Of a stretch of DNA of 64,000 bases, positions 9,563 through 18,077 are shown piece after piece (positions within the stretch are counted from its first letter, which is position 1; each line of letters starts with the position of its first letter). A program made the position numbers and the translations under genes. The DNA is from Mycolicibacterium crocinum (GTDB lineage Bacteria; Actinomycetota; Actinomycetes; Mycobacteriales; Mycobacteriaceae): the NCBI RefSeq assembly GCF_022370635.2, contig NZ_CP092362.2, forward strand, positions 1,612,001-1,676,000. The letters are read 5' to 3'. The notes beneath the pieces were generated by a model that saw only the letters and a program-made list of their open reading frames with translations, was not told where the DNA came from and did no database searches.

Positions 9563-10560
9563 AGGCGCGGGGTGGGCACCCAGGGCAGCAAGCGTGCCGA
9601 CCAGCTGACCAGGTGGTCGGCGACAGCGTCTTCCAACCGGTAGCGCGTGTTCACCGGGTCGTCGGTCCACAGCGACGAAATCACCTGGGCCAGGCCGTCG
9701 ATGCGCAGGAGATTGAATTCCGAATCGTCCTCGAGCTTCATCTCGCGCAGCGTGGCCTGATAGGGGAGGTCGATTTGGAACGGCTGTTCCAGCCCATCGA
9801 TCGCGAAACCCGCGATCCCGTTGTCATCTTCGATGCGACGCAGGCTGGCGCCCTTGGGATTTGAGATCGGATGCCCCATCGGGTCGCCGGTCAGCGTCGT
9901 CCTGCTGCCGGTGACGGAGAAGGAGCCCTCCGATTGCCGATAGGGCTCGTGGACCTCACCGATCTTTCCGCCGCGGAATCGGTATTCGATATCCACACCG
10001 CCCCGAACTCGTCGGCCGCGGGCAGATTTCGGCGGCAGCAGGTCCAGCCAGGAGCGCACCAGCGCCAACGCGTGATAGCGATATCCCATCTCCGACATCG
10101 AGACTCGGCTCACCTCACCGAGCGCCCCGGCCCGGATCGCCTCGCCGACCAACCGGTACTGCGGCATGTTCATGAAGTCCTCGCCGACCCGAATCGGCGA
10201 CCACCGGCGGAATTCGGCCAGCCGGGCCAGGTCGTCGAGTCGCCCGACGCCCGGGGTGTCGATGACCAGGGCGGCACCAGGTGCCAAGTGCGCCAACGAC
10301 TTCAGGACCGTGACGTTGTTGGTCACCGTCACCGAGACCAACGCCAGGTCGATGTCACCCGGGCGCAGGGAGCGCGGATCTTCGATCGCGGGCACGCCCC
10401 AGCGCTCGGCCGCACGGGTTGCGTTGGCATACGTGCGTGAGTGCACGCCGACGACCTCGATGTGAGAGTCGAGCAGGCTCAACGCCGGCAGGAAGGCGTT
10501 GCGAACGCGGTATCCGGATCCGACGACGAGCGCCCGCAGCCGGCTACTGGGCTGGGTCAC
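9559..10560 (-). CDS. Gfo/Idh/MocA-like oxidoreductase lacking the usual EKP lysine
   Basis: A 333-residue protein with an N-terminal Rossmann fold (LVVGSGYRVRNAF, nucleotide loop at about residue 14) and the two-domain outline of Gfo/Idh/MocA NAD(P)-dependent sugar dehydrogenases. Where these enzymes have the catalytic E-K-P motif it has V-I-D101-T102-P103, so the lysine is missing and activity is uncertain. It starts with GTG, overlapping the stop of the dioxygenase gene upstream (GTGA), and is the last gene of a minus-strand cassette. Substrate unknown. Confidence 0.7.
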   Translation of the reverse strand: MTQPSSRLRALVVGSGYRVRNAFLPALSLLDSHIEVVGVHSRTYANATRAAERWGVPAIEDPRSLRPGDIDLALVSVTVTNNVTVLKSLAHLAPGAALVIDTPGVGRLDDLARLAEFRRWSPIRVGEDFMNMPQYRLVGEAIRAGALGEVSRVSMSEMGYRYHALALVRSWLDLLPPKSARGRRVRGGVDIEYRFRGGKIGEVHEPYRQSEGSFSVTGSRTTLTGDPMGHPISNPKGASLRRIEDDNGIAGFAIDGLEQPFQIDLPYQATLREMKLEDDSEFNLLRIDGLAQVISSLWTDDPVNTRYRLEDAVADHLVSWSARLLPWVPTPRL

Positions 10561-11402
10561 ACAACGCCTGCGGCGGCCAGCGCGCGGAAGCCGACGGTCT
10601 GGGCGCGGATGTAAGCGGCCTGGGTGCGCGACAGCTCGTTCTTCGTCGTCGGCGGCAGCGGCGTGCCGGCGGGCAGGTCGCCGCGGTCGGTCAGCGGGGT
10701 GGTGGTGCCCACCCGACGCTCATCGATCAAGGCCAGCAGCGCGGGATCGGTCAGGTGCGCCCGAGCGTCGGTGAACTCCGGCAGCCCGATCCGGTCGTTC
10801 GGCAGGCCGGCGGGCTGGAACGAGACCTTCAGGACGCGGCGGCGCAGGGAGCCGCGGTTCGGCGACGCGCGATGGAAGTAGGACCGGTTCCACATCGCGG
10901 CCGTGCCGACCGGGCCGATCAACTGCACCGCGTCGCCGCCGGCGCGCATCCCGTGGTTGGGCCGGTGCGGGTAGAACTCGAAGGCGCCATCGTCGGGGCC
11001 AACCGGCGACAACAAGATGAAGATGCTGATGAACGACGGGAAGTCGGGGGTGTAGGCGCCGATCGTCTCGGTGTCGCGGTGCCAGCCCAGCGGCTTGTCG
11101 CGGTGGATGTGCGGGCGGCCCTGGTTGGCGGCGATCTCGTAGGCGTGGCAGTGGTACAGCAGAGCCGACGGATGGATGCCGGCGATCAGCTGACGAACCG
11201 GCTCACTGAACAGTTCGGCGAAGATCCCGGTTTCGGCCAGGGCGTCGGCACTCGCATACGACCGTCGCTCCCCATCGGTCCCAGCGAAGATGGGTTCGAG
11301 GCGACGATTCCAATCCTCGACCACCTCGACGGGCCACAGTCCGGTCACATCGGCGATGCCCGCATTAGCCAGCAGGTCCGTCACCGTCACTGTCGACGTC
11401 AC
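10557..11402 (-). CDS. Phytanoyl-CoA dioxygenase (PhyH)-like Fe(II)/2-oxoglutarate oxygenase
   Basis: A 281-residue cupin-fold oxygenase. The facial triad is visible as W-H108-R-D110 and YFH177, with a downstream Arg (SLRRRVLKVSF) suited to bind 2-oxoglutarate. Such enzymes hydroxylate lipids, amino acids or natural products using oxygen and 2-oxoglutarate. The GTG start at 11402 lies 73 bp after the methyltransferase stop, and its own stop overlaps the oxidoreductase start. The substrate cannot be read from sequence. Confidence 0.75.
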   Translation of the reverse strand: MTSTVTVTDLLANAGIADVTGLWPVEVVEDWNRRLEPIFAGTDGERRSYASADALAETGIFAELFSEPVRQLIAGIHPSALLYHCHAYEIAANQGRPHIHRDKPLGWHRDTETIGAYTPDFPSFISIFILLSPVGPDDGAFEFYPHRPNHGMRAGGDAVQLIGPVGTAAMWNRSYFHRASPNRGSLRRRVLKVSFQPAGLPNDRIGLPEFTDARAHLTDPALLALIDERRVGTTTPLTDRGDLPAGTPLPPTTKNELSRTQAAYIRAQTVGFRALAAAGVV

Positions 11403-11475
11403 CAGTCATACCTCCCTCAGCGAAATCCGCGACCCCACGCTACAGCCTATCGACGCTGGCTGCGAGGGCCATAGG

Positions 11476-12090
11476 TCACTGCTGAGCGAACACGAACAGC
11501 CGGTGCTGATAGCCGTCGACGTTTGCCCAATTCTCTTCGTGCAGGCTTGCGTAGCCGCGGTCCCGGAACAGGGTGCGGATGTCTTCTTCCAGGTAGCTGT
11601 TCAACCAGCCGCGGCTGATCCGGTCGACGGACCCGAGCTTGGTGCGCCGGAACTGATCGTTGCTGTCGGGACAGCCGTAGGAGACCACGACCCGCGGTAC
11701 GAACGCCGACAACCAGTCGAGCACCGAGGGCACATCCTTCAGGTACTCCAGCACGCCCATGATCACGGCGACGTCGTAGGTGTCCTTGCCCAAGTTCGGC
11801 AGGGGACGCTCGTTGAGATCACAGACGAGCGTTCCCGGGCCGCGGTCAACGAGGTCAGACGGGGTGTAGGTGCACGACGGGTCGAGGTGCTTCTCGAGGG
11901 TGCGCGTGCCCGCGCCGAACTCGATGACACGGCTGCCCGCGGGTATCAGCTCGGCGGCCCGTTGCGTGCGCGGCTCCCACTCCGAGTAGAGGTTGCGGGT
12001 GTCGGCCCACCGCTTGTAGTCAGTCTTCTGGCGCAGTGCGGCGATGATCCCCAACTTGGGGATGTGGACTCGGCTCACTGGATTGCTCAC
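11476..12090 (-). CDS. Class I SAM-dependent methyltransferase
   Basis: A 204-residue protein with a Rossmann-type SAM-binding core: motif I VIEFGAGT (residues 55-62), an acidic turn TPSDLVDRGPG, then AVIMGVLEYLKDV as a post-motif helix. It begins with GTG and has no membrane segment. It is the first gene of the minus-strand cassette with the PhyH-like oxygenase and the Gfo/Idh/MocA-like protein, so the three probably modify one small molecule or glycan. The methyl acceptor is unknown. Confidence 0.75.
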   Translation of the reverse strand: MSNPVSRVHIPKLGIIAALRQKTDYKRWADTRNLYSEWEPRTQRAAELIPAGSRVIEFGAGTRTLEKHLDPSCTYTPSDLVDRGPGTLVCDLNERPLPNLGKDTYDVAVIMGVLEYLKDVPSVLDWLSAFVPRVVVSYGCPDSNDQFRRTKLGSVDRISRGWLNSYLEEDIRTLFRDRGYASLHEENWANVDGYQHRLFVFAQQ

Positions 12091-12322
12091 CCCAACTGTT
12101 CGGTGCCGTGACAGGTTCGGAGAAGGTTAGCATTCCGCCCATCGGGGGCTCGTACCGGTTTGCGGGCATATCTACGCCGATGGCAATTCTTTTGCGCGAA
12201 GGCGCACGCCTGCATCACTTATCCGCGACAGCTCATCGACTTGATGCTCAATTTTGCGTTTGCTGATACAGTGTTCCAGGCCTGGTCGGGGGACGTGCGC
12301 TATCAAAAGGGGAGTGACCCGT

Positions 12323-13777
12323 ATGCGACTTGCGGCTCGTAGCGCGACGGTGGCAGTGGCCACCCTGGCAGCGTTCCTGTCCTTGGTTCTACTGTCGACC
12401 AGCACTGCCGCGCTCAAGTTGTTGGCAAGTGGCGCAACGGTTCTCGTCATGGGCGGCACCGGGCATTCCCTGTCACCGGCGGAGGACACGAACCAGTTCG
12501 TCCAGGATTACATGGCCAGCGCCGTCGGCAACTATGTCGCGCCCGCGTCGACGCTGAACACCGGCGTCCCGGGTGGCCCCTACAACACGGTCGCGGTCAT
12601 CACCCCCGAACAGTCCGCGCCGGACTACGGCACCTTGACCTTCAATCAGTCGGTCGCCGCCGGTCAGCAGAATCTCGACAACTGCGTCAAGGGCAATGCG
12701 TTATGCCAATACAACGACCAGGTGGGGTCCGTCGCCCCGACTCCCGGTGACACATTCGTCGTCTATGGCTTCTCGCAGAGCTCGACGGTCTCCACTCTCG
12801 AAAAACGCGCTCTGGCAGCGCAGTACGCGCCGGGCGAGGGCCCAGACGTCAGCTTCGTGCTGATCGCGAACGGCAACCGTCCCAATGGAGGTTTCCTCGC
12901 ACGCGGGCCGCAGGGCGTCACGATTCCGTCGGGCCTGCCGTTCGCCGGATTCACGTTCAATGGATCCACGCCGACCAATACCCAATACGCCACAACCGAT
13001 ATCGCCGCGCAGTACGACGGCTGGTCCGACTTCCCGGTCAATCCGCTCAACCTGCTGGCTTACCAAAACGCAATGATGGGCATCGACTATCTGCACCTCG
13101 GCGGCACCTACGACAAGACCACGCTCACCGATCCGGGCGTGATCGATCAGGGCCAGTACGGCGACACGCATTACTACATGATCTCCACCCCAGTCCTTCC
13201 GCTGCTGATGCCGCTGGAGAAGTTCGGCCCGCTGGGGCATGTCTTCGCCGACACCTTGGACGCCCCGCTGCGGGTCATTGTCGAGTCGGCCTACGACCGC
13301 ACCACCAGCCCCGGTGTGCCCACGTCGTGGAAGCTGACGTATTTCCCCGACCCGGTCAAGTTCACCCGAAATCTGCTGGTGTCGATTCCGACCGGGTGGG
13401 ACAACGGGATTCAGGATCTCACCGGGGTCCGCCCGTTCCGCACGACGCGGCCCGGCCCCTACGGTGTCGGCGGCCCGGACGTCACCTACACCACCCCGGA
13501 CACGACCACCACGACGGCGACCGACACGGCTGCGGTAGCCGCCAAGGAGTCGACAGCTGTGACGACGGTGAAGAAGTCGACGGCGGCCGTCAAGCCGCAC
13601 ACGAGTGCGGCCGCGACCGCCGCGCTGACGGCCGCCGCAACGGGCGACACCAAGAACAGCGACAGCAGCAAGGACACCTCGTCGAAGGCGACGACCTCGA
13701 AGTCCACGACGTCCAAGCACAACAACGGCGTCGGCGGCTCCAAACGCGCGAAGGTCAGTGCCGGCGCGAGCAGCTAG
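12323..13777 (+). CDS. Secreted PE-PPE-domain serine hydrolase without a PE or PPE domain
   Basis: A 484-residue protein. A hydrophobic N-terminal signal (VAVATLAAFLSLVLLSTSTA) is followed by the PE-PPE C-terminal domain: VMGGTGHSLSP, then the nucleophile elbow YGFSQSS with S151. This domain is an alpha/beta-hydrolase found at the end of some PE and PPE proteins. Here the N-terminal PE or PPE part is absent. The last roughly 90 residues are a Thr/Ser/Lys/Ala-rich low-complexity tail, possibly wall-associated. The ATG at 12323 has AGGGGAG eight bases upstream. Its TAG stop lies in the target duplication of the insertion element that follows. Confidence 0.85.
   Translation: MRLAARSATVAVATLAAFLSLVLLSTSTAALKLLASGATVLVMGGTGHSLSPAEDTNQFVQDYMASAVGNYVAPASTLNTGVPGGPYNTVAVITPEQSAPDYGTLTFNQSVAAGQQNLDNCVKGNALCQYNDQVGSVAPTPGDTFVVYGFSQSSTVSTLEKRALAAQYAPGEGPDVSFVLIANGNRPNGGFLARGPQGVTIPSGLPFAGFTFNGSTPTNTQYATTDIAAQYDGWSDFPVNPLNLLAYQNAMMGIDYLHLGGTYDKTTLTDPGVIDQGQYGDTHYYMISTPVLPLLMPLEKFGPLGHVFADTLDAPLRVIVESAYDRTTSPGVPTSWKLTYFPDPVKFTRNLLVSIPTGWDNGIQDLTGVRPFRTTRPGPYGVGGPDVTYTTPDTTTTTATDTAAVAAKESTAVTTVKKSTAAVKPHTSAAATAALTAAATGDTKNSDSSKDTSSKATTSKSTTSKHNNGVGGSKRAKVSAGASS
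13774..13777. repeat. Target-site duplication CTAG, left copy
   Basis: CTAG directly outside the left inverted repeat; it supplies the TAG stop of the PE-PPE-domain gene. The matching copy is at 15549-15552. Because CTAG is itself a palindrome, the exact element boundary could shift by a few bases. Confidence 0.7.
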
Positions 13778-15548
13778 GAGTCTGCTGAATTAGGGGTGTT
13801 TGGGGCGGGGTGCCTCAGAGCGCTCTGTGGCGCGTGTGTTTTGAGTCAGACCCGAGGGTCGACAATTCGAGGGTCACCCCGCCGTGTCGAGCGTGGCATC
13901 TGTGCTGCACGAGGGCAAGACCGGGCCGCCCGGTCGTTAGGCGATGGCCCAGGTGGTGCCGTTGTGGGTTAGGCCCATCGTGAGCAGGCGGCGCAGGTTC
14001 AATGCGGCGCAGCGGTGATGCAGCCAGTGATCGTTCTTGGCCACGCCGCGGTAGCGGACTTTGCGATTGCCTCGGGTCAGCCAGGCGATGGAGCGTTCCA
14101 CCATCGGTCGGTGCCGGCGGTACTCGGCCTGCCATTGGGGTGTGCGAGCCAGTGCCCGTGCTGCGCGTAGATGATGTTCGTGTTCACTGATGGTGAGTTT
14201 GCGTCCATGTTTGGCAGTGGTGCATTGCATCCGTAAAGGGCATGAGCGGCAGTGCTTTTCAAATTGCGCGCCGCCGCTGGGTGTAATCGCGACGGTGTGT
14301 TCGGCTGGACAGGTCACGGTGCGAGCATCGAAGTCAATGGTGAAGTCGTCGCTGGTGAAACCCCCGGGCACCGGAGTCCGCAGCGGTATCGGTTTGATGA
14401 CTGCACTGTGCTTGTGGTCGGCCAGTGCGGCCCGCGCAGCGCCGGTGCCGTAGGCCGAATCGCCGAGGACCCGCACCGGGGTGTCTTCCCCCTCGATCAG
14501 GCCCAGCCCGACCACGGCTTCGTGATTGTCAGGGCCATTGGCTTTGGTCAACGCGCAATCGGTGATCACACCGGTGTCGGGTTCGCACGCAATGTGCGCC
14601 TTGAAGCCGTCCTGGCGCCGATGCACGGTCTTATGCGCGTGGCGACTGTCGGGATCGACGGTGGAAATCATCCGGTCCGGTGCGACCTGCTGGGCGATGC
14701 GCCAGTGCCCGTCGGTGCCATCAGAACCCTCGACGGGTTCGACGTCCTGGCCAGCGATCAACGCCAACAACGCGACCGCTTCCGCCGCCCTCGGCCCGAG
14801 CTCTTGGTCGGGCAGATGTCCCAGCAGTCGGTGGGCGTCGCCGACCAGGGCGTCGACCAATTGGTCGCGGGCGGCTTTGTCGTTCCAGGCGATCGCGGGT
14901 TTCCCCGAGTCGTCGTAATCGTGTGCAGTGCACTGGGCTTCGATGATCTGCGCGGCACCGGGAACCTCGCGGCGGGCCCGGCGGATCGCAGCGATCAACT
15001 GCGTGACGGTGTCCTGGGTGGCCACCGCGTCATCGAGGACGGTGGAATCCAGGGCACGGCGGGTCCTTTTGGCCAGCACCCCGGTCTCGGCCACGACGGC
15101 CTTGACCGCCTCGAAGATCCGATTCGGCCGATCCGAAGCCGCCAACCGCCGCCGCCAATACGTCAACGTCGTCGAATGAAAAGCGCCTGCAGTGATCGGC
15201 AACCCGCAGGCCGCCTTCCACCGCAGATCGAACGTCACCGCATCCACGGTCTCGTTATCCGATAACCCGTGCAATGCCTGCAAGGTGATCACCGAGGCCA
15301 TCACCTCAGCCGGCACACTGGGACGACCCCGGCGCGACGGGAACAGATCGGCGAACATCTCCTCCGGGAACAACTGCGACCGATGCACCGCCAGAAACGC
15401 AAACACACTGTCGGACTTCAACAAATGCCCGGCAACCGATTCGGCATCCAACAACTCAGGCTGATCATCAGAGCGACCCTGCACACCACAATCATCCCAA
15501 AACCACAGGTCAACCCACCCCCGCCACGCGGGATAATTCAGCAGACTC
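13778..15548 (-). mobile_element. Intact IS1182-family insertion sequence (1771 bp)
   Basis: Perfect 15-bp terminal inverted repeats (GAGTCTGCTGAATTA at 13778-13792 and its complement at 15534-15548) enclose one transposase gene. CTAG is present on both sides (13774-13777 and 15549-15552) as a probable 4-bp target duplication. The rebuilt empty site reads AGCTAGCT, a palindrome joining the stop codons of the convergent PE-PPE and Rv3311-like genes, so neither gene is broken. About 145 bp between the left repeat and the transposase stop are non-coding. Confidence 0.9.
13937..15484 (-). CDS. IS1182-family transposase
   Basis: A 515-residue DDE transposase. The N-terminal part (QGRSDDQPELLDAESVAGHL) and GRPSVPAEVMASVITLQALH are typical of IS1182 elements in actinobacteria. 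Catalytic acidic residues lie in RRALDSTVLDD, VRVLGDSAYGTG and RPMVERSIAWL, and a Cys-rich turn (KHCRSCPLRMQC) lies between. The open frame continues past the element's end at 15548, so the real start must be internal; GTG at 15484, with GGGAT upstream, gives the family N-terminus. The gene is uninterrupted and could be active. Confidence 0.92.
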   Translation of the reverse strand: MQGRSDDQPELLDAESVAGHLLKSDSVFAFLAVHRSQLFPEEMFADLFPSRRGRPSVPAEVMASVITLQALHGLSDNETVDAVTFDLRWKAACGLPITAGAFHSTTLTYWRRRLAASDRPNRIFEAVKAVVAETGVLAKRTRRALDSTVLDDAVATQDTVTQLIAAIRRARREVPGAAQIIEAQCTAHDYDDSGKPAIAWNDKAARDQLVDALVGDAHRLLGHLPDQELGPRAAEAVALLALIAGQDVEPVEGSDGTDGHWRIAQQVAPDRMISTVDPDSRHAHKTVHRRQDGFKAHIACEPDTGVITDCALTKANGPDNHEAVVGLGLIEGEDTPVRVLGDSAYGTGAARAALADHKHSAVIKPIPLRTPVPGGFTSDDFTIDFDARTVTCPAEHTVAITPSGGAQFEKHCRSCPLRMQCTTAKHGRKLTISEHEHHLRAARALARTPQWQAEYRRHRPMVERSIAWLTRGNRKVRYRGVAKNDHWLHHRCAALNLRRLLTMGLTHNGTTWAIA

Positions 15549-15552
15549 CTAG
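15549..15552. repeat. Target-site duplication CTAG, right copy
   Basis: CTAG directly outside the right inverted repeat, one base before the stop codon (CTA on the plus strand) of the Rv3311-like gene. It pairs with 13774-13777. Confidence 0.7.
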
Positions 15553-16815
15553 CTACTCGCGGCGCAGCCGCGACTCGACGAAGCGCTCGATCTCGTCCCA
15601 CTCCTTGACCGCCGCCGTGTACGGGCCGGCCGGCCGCGAGTTCTCCTCGGGATCGAGCACGTAGTCGACGAGCTTGCCCAGCGGGCGGTCCTCGGCCAGC
15701 AGCTTGTCGGCGGTGTCCTCCTCGGAGTACTCACCGACATCGCGCACCAGCTCGATGGCCAGCTCCAGCTGGTCGTGGTCGATCGCATCGGGACCGTCGG
15801 CGATATCGTCCGACAGCCCGGTCAGCACGTAGATGTTGTCCTCGGTGACGTCGACGCGCAGCGAGCCGTCGGTGGCCGCGGTACGGATGTCGTCGTAGGT
15901 GCTCAGGTCCGACAGGTCGTGGTCGTGCTCGTCGGCCAGGTAGCGGGCCAGCGAACGCTCCGAGGTGAACACGCTGATGCGGCCGTTGCGGCCGAGGAAG
16001 ATCGGCCGGTCGTCGAAGTAGCAGCGCAACGTGTAGAACGTGCCGGAGCTGGCCTGGATGCGAACCGGGTCGATGCCGACCTCGGCCCAGAAGTCCTCCT
16101 GGCCGCCGAGCACCACATCGTCCTGCGGCGCCCGCTCGACCTCGTCCTCGTCAGCCGAATCGGAGTCGCCCTCGGCGTCGTCCGCCTCGGTCTCGACCTC
16201 GTCGATCTCCTCCTCGTACGGCTCCTCGAGCTCATCGGCAGCCAGCTTGGCGGCGCGCTCGTCGACGTCGGGCACCGAGATGACCTCGTCGACCGCCGCC
16301 AGCACGCTGTCCCACCCGCGGGCAACGATGTCACCGACCACGCCCCAGCGCTTGAGGCCCGCCTTCCCGCTGAACTGCTCGTAGCCGCCCGAGAGCAAGC
16401 CGAGGTTGGGATTGCCGTTGAAGAACCGGGTGACGGCGGGCAGCTCGCATACCGAACCGATCGAGGACACCACGGCCATGGTGTTGGCCAGCGCGGTCAC
16501 CGACTCCTCAGTGGGCTTCTCCGAGAGCAACTCCTCGACGCCGACCAGATCGACCTCGCGGTCCGCCTTCGGCTTCAGCTTGTGGGCGTTGGCCTTGGTC
16601 AGGTCCTCCCACGCGGGGTGGTCGGTGAGGTCGTTGTCGGTGTTCGTCCGCACGAAGGCGGCCAGGTCCGCCACCGACTCGAAGGCGAACAGGTCGTCGT
16701 CCTTGCCGAGAAACGCCTCCCACTCGTCGCCGCCTTCGCGCCAGCGGGGCGCCCACAGGGTGTACAGGTCACCAGCGGTCACGCCGACGCGGACCGGAAC
16801 GAGCTCAGCAGCCAT
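15553..16815 (-). CDS. Conserved acidic protein, Rv3311-like
   Basis: A 420-residue soluble protein of unknown function, the same length I recall for M. tuberculosis Rv3311, which sits in the same neighbourhood. The N-terminal half (MAAELVPVRVGVTAGDLYTL) and the C-terminal half each resemble a compact repeat: SGTFYTLRCYFDDRPIFLG echoes the N-terminus, suggesting duplication. A highly acidic linker (EEPYEEEIDEVETEADDAEG) joins them. No catalytic motif was recognised. The ATG at 16815 is preferred over upstream in-frame ATGs. Its stop abuts the IS target site. Confidence 0.8.
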   Translation of the reverse strand: MAAELVPVRVGVTAGDLYTLWAPRWREGGDEWEAFLGKDDDLFAFESVADLAAFVRTNTDNDLTDHPAWEDLTKANAHKLKPKADREVDLVGVEELLSEKPTEESVTALANTMAVVSSIGSVCELPAVTRFFNGNPNLGLLSGGYEQFSGKAGLKRWGVVGDIVARGWDSVLAAVDEVISVPDVDERAAKLAADELEEPYEEEIDEVETEADDAEGDSDSADEDEVERAPQDDVVLGGQEDFWAEVGIDPVRIQASSGTFYTLRCYFDDRPIFLGRNGRISVFTSERSLARYLADEHDHDLSDLSTYDDIRTAATDGSLRVDVTEDNIYVLTGLSDDIADGPDAIDHDQLELAIELVRDVGEYSEEDTADKLLAEDRPLGKLVDYVLDPEENSRPAGPYTAAVKEWDEIERFVESRLRRE

Positions 16816-16859
16816 GCCGCACAGCCTAACGACGCTCGCTGGCGGGTAGCCTGCCCCCC

Positions 16860-17432
16860 GTGGGGAGCGCGCGCCGCGCACTGGCGATTCTGGTGGCCGT
16901 CGGCCTGGTCGCCGCCGTCGTTCTCAACATCGCGGGGTATCTGTTGTTCACCCGCCCGCACAGCGACCCGCTGACCAAAGCCGACGCAATCGTCGTGCTC
17001 GGCGGCGACAACGACGGCCGCTTCGAGTACGGCCTGAGCCTGGCCCGACAGGGCTACGCCAGCACGGTGGTGCTGTCGAATTCGTACTTGGACAAGCCGG
17101 CCGACCTTCCCGCCTTCCAGCAGGCGTGCGCGTCGGGCACCGCGTCCATCACTGTCATCTGCTTCGTCCCGGACCCTTTCACCACCCGGGGTGAAGCGAT
17201 GTATGTGGCTCGGCTTGCCAAGCAACACAATTGGACGCACCTGATCGTGGTGTCGTGGAACTACCACATGGTGCGGGCCCGCTACATCTTTCATCAGTGC
17301 TTCACCGGCGACGTCACCATGCATCCGGTGCCACGGACCTACGACTTCGCGCCGTGGTACTGGGTGGAGCAGTATGCCTACCAGTTCGGTGGACTCGTCA
17401 AAGCGTTCATTCTTGGCTGCGATCCGGCCTGA
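16860..17432 (+). CDS. YdcF/SanA-like DUF218 membrane-anchored protein
   Basis: A 190-residue protein with one N-terminal membrane helix (ALAILVAVGLVAAVVLNIAG) and a DUF218 domain: ADAIVVLGGDNDGRFEYGL, then ARQGYASTVVLSNSYL and IVVSWNYHMVRARYIF. Family members such as SanA, ElyC and YdcF act on envelope integrity, but the chemistry is unsettled. The GTG start at 16860 has TAGCCT seven bases upstream, consistent with a leaderless message. It occupies the place where M. tuberculosis has sapM, from memory, but is unrelated to SapM. Confidence 0.8.
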   Translation: MGSARRALAILVAVGLVAAVVLNIAGYLLFTRPHSDPLTKADAIVVLGGDNDGRFEYGLSLARQGYASTVVLSNSYLDKPADLPAFQQACASGTASITVICFVPDPFTTRGEAMYVARLAKQHNWTHLIVVSWNYHMVRARYIFHQCFTGDVTMHPVPRTYDFAPWYWVEQYAYQFGGLVKAFILGCDPA

Positions 17433-17453
17433 GACCTCATACAGTCTCTGCGC

Positions 17454-18077
17454 ATGGATGTGTGCGTCATCGACCACCCGCTGGCCAGAGCGCGGCTGAC
17501 CACCCTGCGTGATGAGCGCACCGACAACGCGGCCTTCCGGGCCGCGCTGCGCGACCTGACCCACATGCTGGTCTACGAGGCGACCCGTGACGCGGTGTGC
17601 GCCGAGATCTCGGTTCGCACGCCGATCGCCGAGACTGTGGGTTCTCGCCTGGCGGCCCCGCCGCTGCTGGTGCCGGTCCTTCGGGCCGGACTGGGAATGG
17701 TCGATCAAGCCCATGCGCTGATCCCCGAGGCGCAGGTCGGCTTCGTCGGCGTGGCGCGCGACGAGACCACCCATCAGCCCACGCCCTATTTGGAGTCCCT
17801 GCCCGACGACCTCAGCGCCCAGCCGGTGATGGTCCTCGACCCGATGCTGGCGACCGGGGGTTCGATGGCCCACACCATCAAGCTGCTGCACGAGCGCGGC
17901 GCACGCGACATCACGCTGGTGTGTGTGGTGTGCGCACCGGAAGGCATTGCGGCGGTGGAGAAAGTCGCGCCGTCGGCACGGTTGTTCACCGCCACCGTCG
18001 ACGACGGTCTGAACGATGTCGCCTACATCGTGCCGGGCCTCGGGGATGCCGGCGACCGGCAGTTCGGGCCGCGCTGA
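17454..18077 (+). CDS. upp: Uracil phosphoribosyltransferase
   Basis: A 207-residue enzyme that joins uracil to PRPP to give UMP. The PRPP-binding loop [12 protein letters not shown] and the C-terminal uracil-binding segment ([15 protein letters not shown]) are clear, and the length is normal. It is the salvage counterpart of cdd and deoA in the same window. It follows the DUF218 gene by 21 bp; a TACAGT box lies eight bases before the ATG. It abuts the convergent pmmB with no gap. Confidence 0.95.
   Translation: MDVCVIDHPLARARLTTLRDERTDNAAFRAALRDLTHMLVYEATRDAVCAEISVRTPIAETVGSRLAAPPLLVPVLRAGLGMVDQAHALIPEAQVGFVGVARDETTHQPTPYLESLPDDLSAQPVMVLDPMLATGGSMAHTIKLLHERGARDITLVCVVCAPEGIAAVEKVAPSARLFTATVDDGLNDVAYIVPGLGDAGDRQFGPR

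Noticed and set aside
12160..12342. A 60-codon frame ahead of the PE-PPE gene
   Set aside because: No ribosome site or domain and it overlaps the start of the real gene; the region is more likely promoter and leader.
13778..15548. Composite transposon using the IS1182 element
   Set aside because: Only one copy is in the window and the flanks are ordinary chromosomal genes.
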